Positions 60,420 through 64,000 of a stretch of DNA of 64,000 bases are shown here, piece after piece. The DNA is from Pyrocephalus nanus (lineage: Eukaryota > Chordata > Aves > Passeriformes > Tyrannidae), in contig CM076260.1 of the NCBI GenBank assembly GCA_038380795.1, positions 4,749,533-4,813,532 on the forward strand, read 5' to 3'. A program made the translations under genes and the position numbers. Every line of letters begins with the position of its first letter. Position 1 is the first letter of the stretch. Under the pieces are notes generated by a model that saw only the letters and a program-made list of their open reading frames with translations, was not told the origin of the DNA and made no database searches.

Positions 60420-62989
60420 GATGGAGCCTAGAGCTTCAAGAATACTCATATCATTTGTGAAAAGCAACTAAAAAAAATGGGCTTTTTCTCAATGGATTGA
60501 ACCTCACTACCCAAAAGGTCATCCCCCAGCCTAAAAAATGGAAAGATCATCACAACCCCAACATCGCTACAATGTCAGGTCCAATCTGTTTGGGCTCAGT
60601 TCTCTGTTGGGCTTAGGAGGAAGTCAAATGACTCAACTGGTGACATGTCTTGGTCGAATTCCTTCTATTAGAGTTGTTAATAGCAAATCAGTTTGATTCC
60701 AGAGAGCTCCACTGCTGTAATAAAAACTAGGACTATTTGGAACTGCAGGAGTCCTTCCCCAGTACAATCAGTCCATGTTTACCCTGGCAGGCTGAGTGGT
60801 CCTGTGGCTCCTCCCCAGAAATCAACTGTAATTTTCTGGCTACATCCACACTGTTGAACTCCCTTACTCTCCAAAACAGGTGGGCACGTCCTGCATGCTT
60901 ATTGGAAATGGTCATTGCCCAAGGTAATTCCTGAGGAGTGCCCGCAAACTGGCTGGGAGGCATGCAGTTGGAAAGCCAAAAACACACCAGAGATTTTCTA
61001 ATAATGAAAGGCTACAGACAATCAGCTTTTGGTGCTGGCACTGTCTGGCACACAAGAATTTATAGAACAGAAAAGATATTTGAATTCTGAACTTGGTCAG
61101 TGTCCATATTTTGCTGTATATTTGATTACCTCGAGCCTTCAGGAGGACACAGGGCATATGAGAGTGTGGGGTGACATAAAGTATCACTAAATTATAAGTA
61201 TTGCAGTTGAAAATTGTTGTATTGAGGTACCAGGGCTCTTTCTGCCTAATTTATATGCAGCTGAAGCAAGCATCCACATTAAATTTCCTACCAAATTCAG
61301 CAAGATAAAAAATAAAGGAAGAAAGAATCCACCACCAGCAGAATCCTAACACTGCTATGATTTTTGGTAAAATACTCCTTAGTGAGAAAAGGTTCTTTGC
61401 TTTGTGGGACAACTGTTTATAATGCCAACTTGGAGACATATTACAAATTCAGACATTCAGGGGGCTTTTCTAATCCTCAATTGCAGTTTGTCAGTGCTTG
61501 AGGAATATTCCCTTGCTCCAATTGTTCATCCTCAGCAGGAGCTGGATTAGCAACATCAGAGTCTGCAGATGCGCATTGTTTCCCATTAGTCTCAGCTTGA
61601 GCCTGGTGTTATGTCCTTTTCATCAGGAACCTCCAACTCTAAGTCAGTGAACCAGGACTAATGATCCCAGCCTTCCTGGGAGACATCAGAGTCTGTGTGT
61701 GTAATGTCCAGAGCTTTGGCTTCTGCTGCTGTGAGCCATTTAATGTGCTGCTTAAGCCTCGGACCACTCGCTCCCACCACAGAAGCTGCAGCCTCCTCCC
61801 AATGTTTCCAAGAAAATACACACTTGAATATCATTTTCGCTTCATCCCTTTGAATTTCTTTTATAGTTGCATCTGGCAGGAAACATGGAGTTGGGGGAAT
61901 TAAAAAAAAAAAAGAAAAATAGAATCAATATGCGAACACTTAAGTATTGATGGCCCACATTTGCAATTTTACTAGCAGAGTACCTGCAAATAAGAATTAT
62001 TTGCAAATCATTATGTTGCAGAAATGGAGGAGAAAAATGCCAGCATTCACATTGATGAATAATATCTGAGGAGGATTATTCAGCCAAGTCTACTCAACAG
62101 TATCAGATGGAGAAGTGCTTTGTAAAGGTTACTTCTGTCCTTTTTTCTCTCTGTTTTCTTGCTAACCCTGTTGGCCTCTCATAGATATCAAATTCGTGTT
62201 TCCATCTCAACACAGTGAATAAAGAGCTCCCTTTAGAAACAGACTTTTTTGATAGAGACGGGGATATTTCTGTAATGGAACCAGCAATCTGAACCTTCTG
62301 CTCTGGACTTTAATATGAACATATAAGACTTCCCCTGGCTGCCCTCCTTTTTTAACCAGCTGCCTAGAAAATATTTTTCATGCTTTGTGATACTAGGCGT
62401 ATTTTTTAATGAAGGTTTAAAGAATTTCTTCCAAAGTTCCTCTGAAACCTGCACACTGTAATATTTCAGTGAAGTCTGTTTCTTGATTTGCCAGTCTGTT
62501 TAAAAGGCTTGTAAGGCAGTGTTAGAGCAGAATTTCACTTTAATTGGCATTGCTCCTAGCTATTTAAGCAATGTGCTGAACTGTCTATCATCAAACCTGG
62601 GCAGCCAGAACCATTTCTTACCACCAACTTGATATTATCTAGAGTCAAATACTCTACTTACAGCCTGGATAGTGATGTTTGGGCTGTATCAAGGACTTTA
62701 GAAATCATTGTCAGTAATTGCCCCAGGTATGTTTCTTATTCTAAATGTTTTGGCTCAATGCAGACCACCAATATGAAAAAAAAAAAAATCCTTTGGATAG
62801 TTGAGATTGTTACTTCTGGCATTTATTATGCTATTCTGATAAGACACAGGGTTTTAATTAAGGATCAAGATTTTCTTTTTAATTGAGTGCTATCAAATTA
62901 CCAAAAAGGAGACTGATTTCCTGCACTGGAAAGACTGAGATGAAGGAGGAGCTGAATATAGACAGTGGGAAGGGCAAAAAAGGTGTCTG
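60420..62989. other. Unique non-coding DNA
   Basis: No gene recognised. The stretch 61430-61860 is of balanced composition and open on both strands in places, without a protein motif. It could be conserved non-coding DNA. A short A run lies at 62778-62789. Confidence 0.5.
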
Positions 62990-63183
62990 TAGGGTTGGAC
63001 TCAGAGTTGTGGTTAATGGGTCATCCTCAACCTGGAGGCCAGTGAGTAACTCACCATCCCTCCTGGGACTTGTGCTGTTTAATTCCTGTGTTGATGCCCT
63101 GAAGGAGGAGATGGAGTGTGCCTTCAGCAAGCTGTCAGATGATACCAAGCTGATGGGACCCACTGATACTGTCCAAGGCTGAG
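62990..63183 (+). pseudogene. CR1 ORF2 reverse transcriptase remnant
   Basis: The frame running to the stop at 63180-63182 contains a GLVLFN block followed by CAFSKLSDDTKL, matching the order 'G..L.PLLFN ... S(K)FADDTKL' typical of CR1 reverse transcriptase. The catalytic Asp-Asp pair survives but the preceding residues read LS instead of FA. Sequence before the LFN block is shortened, with the usual Gly-Val-Pro-Gln-Gly segment not intact. The product could not work: the polymerase core upstream and all of the endonuclease are absent. Confidence 0.8.
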
Positions 63184-63966
63184 TTAAGGATTCAGACAGT
63201 TGAGGATTAGTGAGCCGACAGGAGCCTGATGGAATTCAACACAGACAAATGCCCTGCACATAGGAAGGATAAAACAATTTGTAATGGTAAAAATTAGGAC
63301 TGACTGCTTCAGGAGCAGCTCTTTGGCCAACATCCTTGGTCCCCAGTCAGCAGTGAGCTCTGGCAGCAACAAGGAACAACAACATCCCTGACTGTAGGAA
63401 CAGGAGCAGAGTCAGCAGCCCGAGGGAAGGCATTATCCCTCTTTACTCAGTACTCAGCTTACAGCTAGACCACTGCAGCCAGTTTGGGGCCCCTAATACA
63501 TACAAGACTGATGAACTAAAGTATATTCAGTGGATGGTCACCAAGGTGTTCAGGGGCTGGAGCATCTGCTTGGTGCTGGAAGACGGTGGGACTATTCAAC
63601 TTTGTTCAGCCCAGAGAAGTGGTTATTTGGGGAGAACTAAGGTCAACTTAGAACCTATAAGAAGATTATCAAGAGCATCCAGCCAGGCTCTTCATATATG
63701 GTGCATGGTGAGAGGATGGGAGACAATGGGGGTGTGACCAGAAACAAGAGAGATTCCAACCAGAATAATGAAAGACAATTTCCCCATGACAGTTGGGTGT
63801 TGGAGCAGCTTATTCTGAGAGGTTGTGAGTCTCCATCCTTGGAGGCTTTTCAAACAGAGCTTCACACTGGAACCTGGTCTGACCCCCAAAATGGCCCTAT
63901 TTCAAGCAGCTGGTTGGACTAGAGACCTCCTGGGTCCTTTCCATGTTAAATTATCTTGTAATTCCA
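62990..63966 (+). repeat. CR1 copy, about 1 kb, with RT remnant and 3' UTR
   Basis: This is the longest CR1 copy here. The first ~200 bases translate to a piece of the CR1 reverse transcriptase. The remainder is the region after the palm domain and the 3' UTR, with 'agccagtttggggcccctaa', 'cagcccagagaagtggttat', 'gagtctccatccttggaggc' and 'agacctcctgggtcctttcc' blocks. The tail is degenerate (ttatcttgtaattcc). It carries many stops and indels, so it is inactive. The left boundary is approximate. Confidence 0.9.
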
Positions 63967-64000
63967 GCTTAGAAGAAGGAAGAGATTTTGGCTCAGAGGT

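Noticed and set aside
1..64000. Bacterial-type features (operons, CRISPR arrays, insertion sequences, riboswitches)
   Set aside because: Gene density is near zero, CR1 elements are abundant and simple repeats are eukaryotic in type. The few short direct repeats lack the regular repeat-spacer pattern of a CRISPR array.

Overview
This window looks like ordinary nuclear DNA from a bird (or another CR1-rich sauropsid). It is A+T-rich by eye and poor in CpG, and no protein-coding gene, tRNA, rRNA, operon or CRISPR array can be recognised in it. The diagnosis rests on at least 22 scattered, 5'-truncated copies of the chicken-repeat-1 (CR1) non-LTR retrotransposon. Each carries the CR1 3'-end signature, either a block resembling 'gatcttagaggtcttttcc' followed by an ATTCTATG-type 8-mer tail on the plus strand, or its reverse complement opening with 'agaatcacagaatggtttgg' on the minus strand. 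Such density is typical of avian intergenic or intronic DNA.

Layout. CR1 copies on the plus strand lie near 1-272, 1873-2133, 3716-3972, 8831-8974, 11320-11584, 33027-33074, 48962-49316, 54460-54522, 60336-60419 and 62990-63966. Copies on the minus strand lie near 4194-4293, 17719-17925, 22820-23143, 26169-26375, 28953-29232, 30715-30772, 35592-35812, 43692-43775, 45741-46054, 48167-48293, 49518-49681 and 57675-57756. The last plus-strand copy is the longest and keeps a decayed piece of reverse transcriptase. The rest is unique A+T-rich sequence with homopolymer runs, a few microsatellites, some short perfect inverted repeats and several stretches that read like conserved non-coding elements.

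The longest CR1-free span (about 35.8-43.7 kb) holds the two most interesting spots. One is a CpG-retaining patch at 36470-36945, overlapping a minus-strand reading frame with a good start context and a possible splice donor. The other is a perfect SOX-OCT composite motif at 39453-39467, with FOX-like and TCF/LEF-like sites around it. A second candidate regulatory stretch has two POU octamers one helical turn apart (56915-56932).

The short open frames in the window have no recognisable domains and mostly lie in repeats or overlap on both strands, as expected by chance. No new multi-gene system is visible. The regulatory proposals are inferences that need cross-species alignment and expression data.
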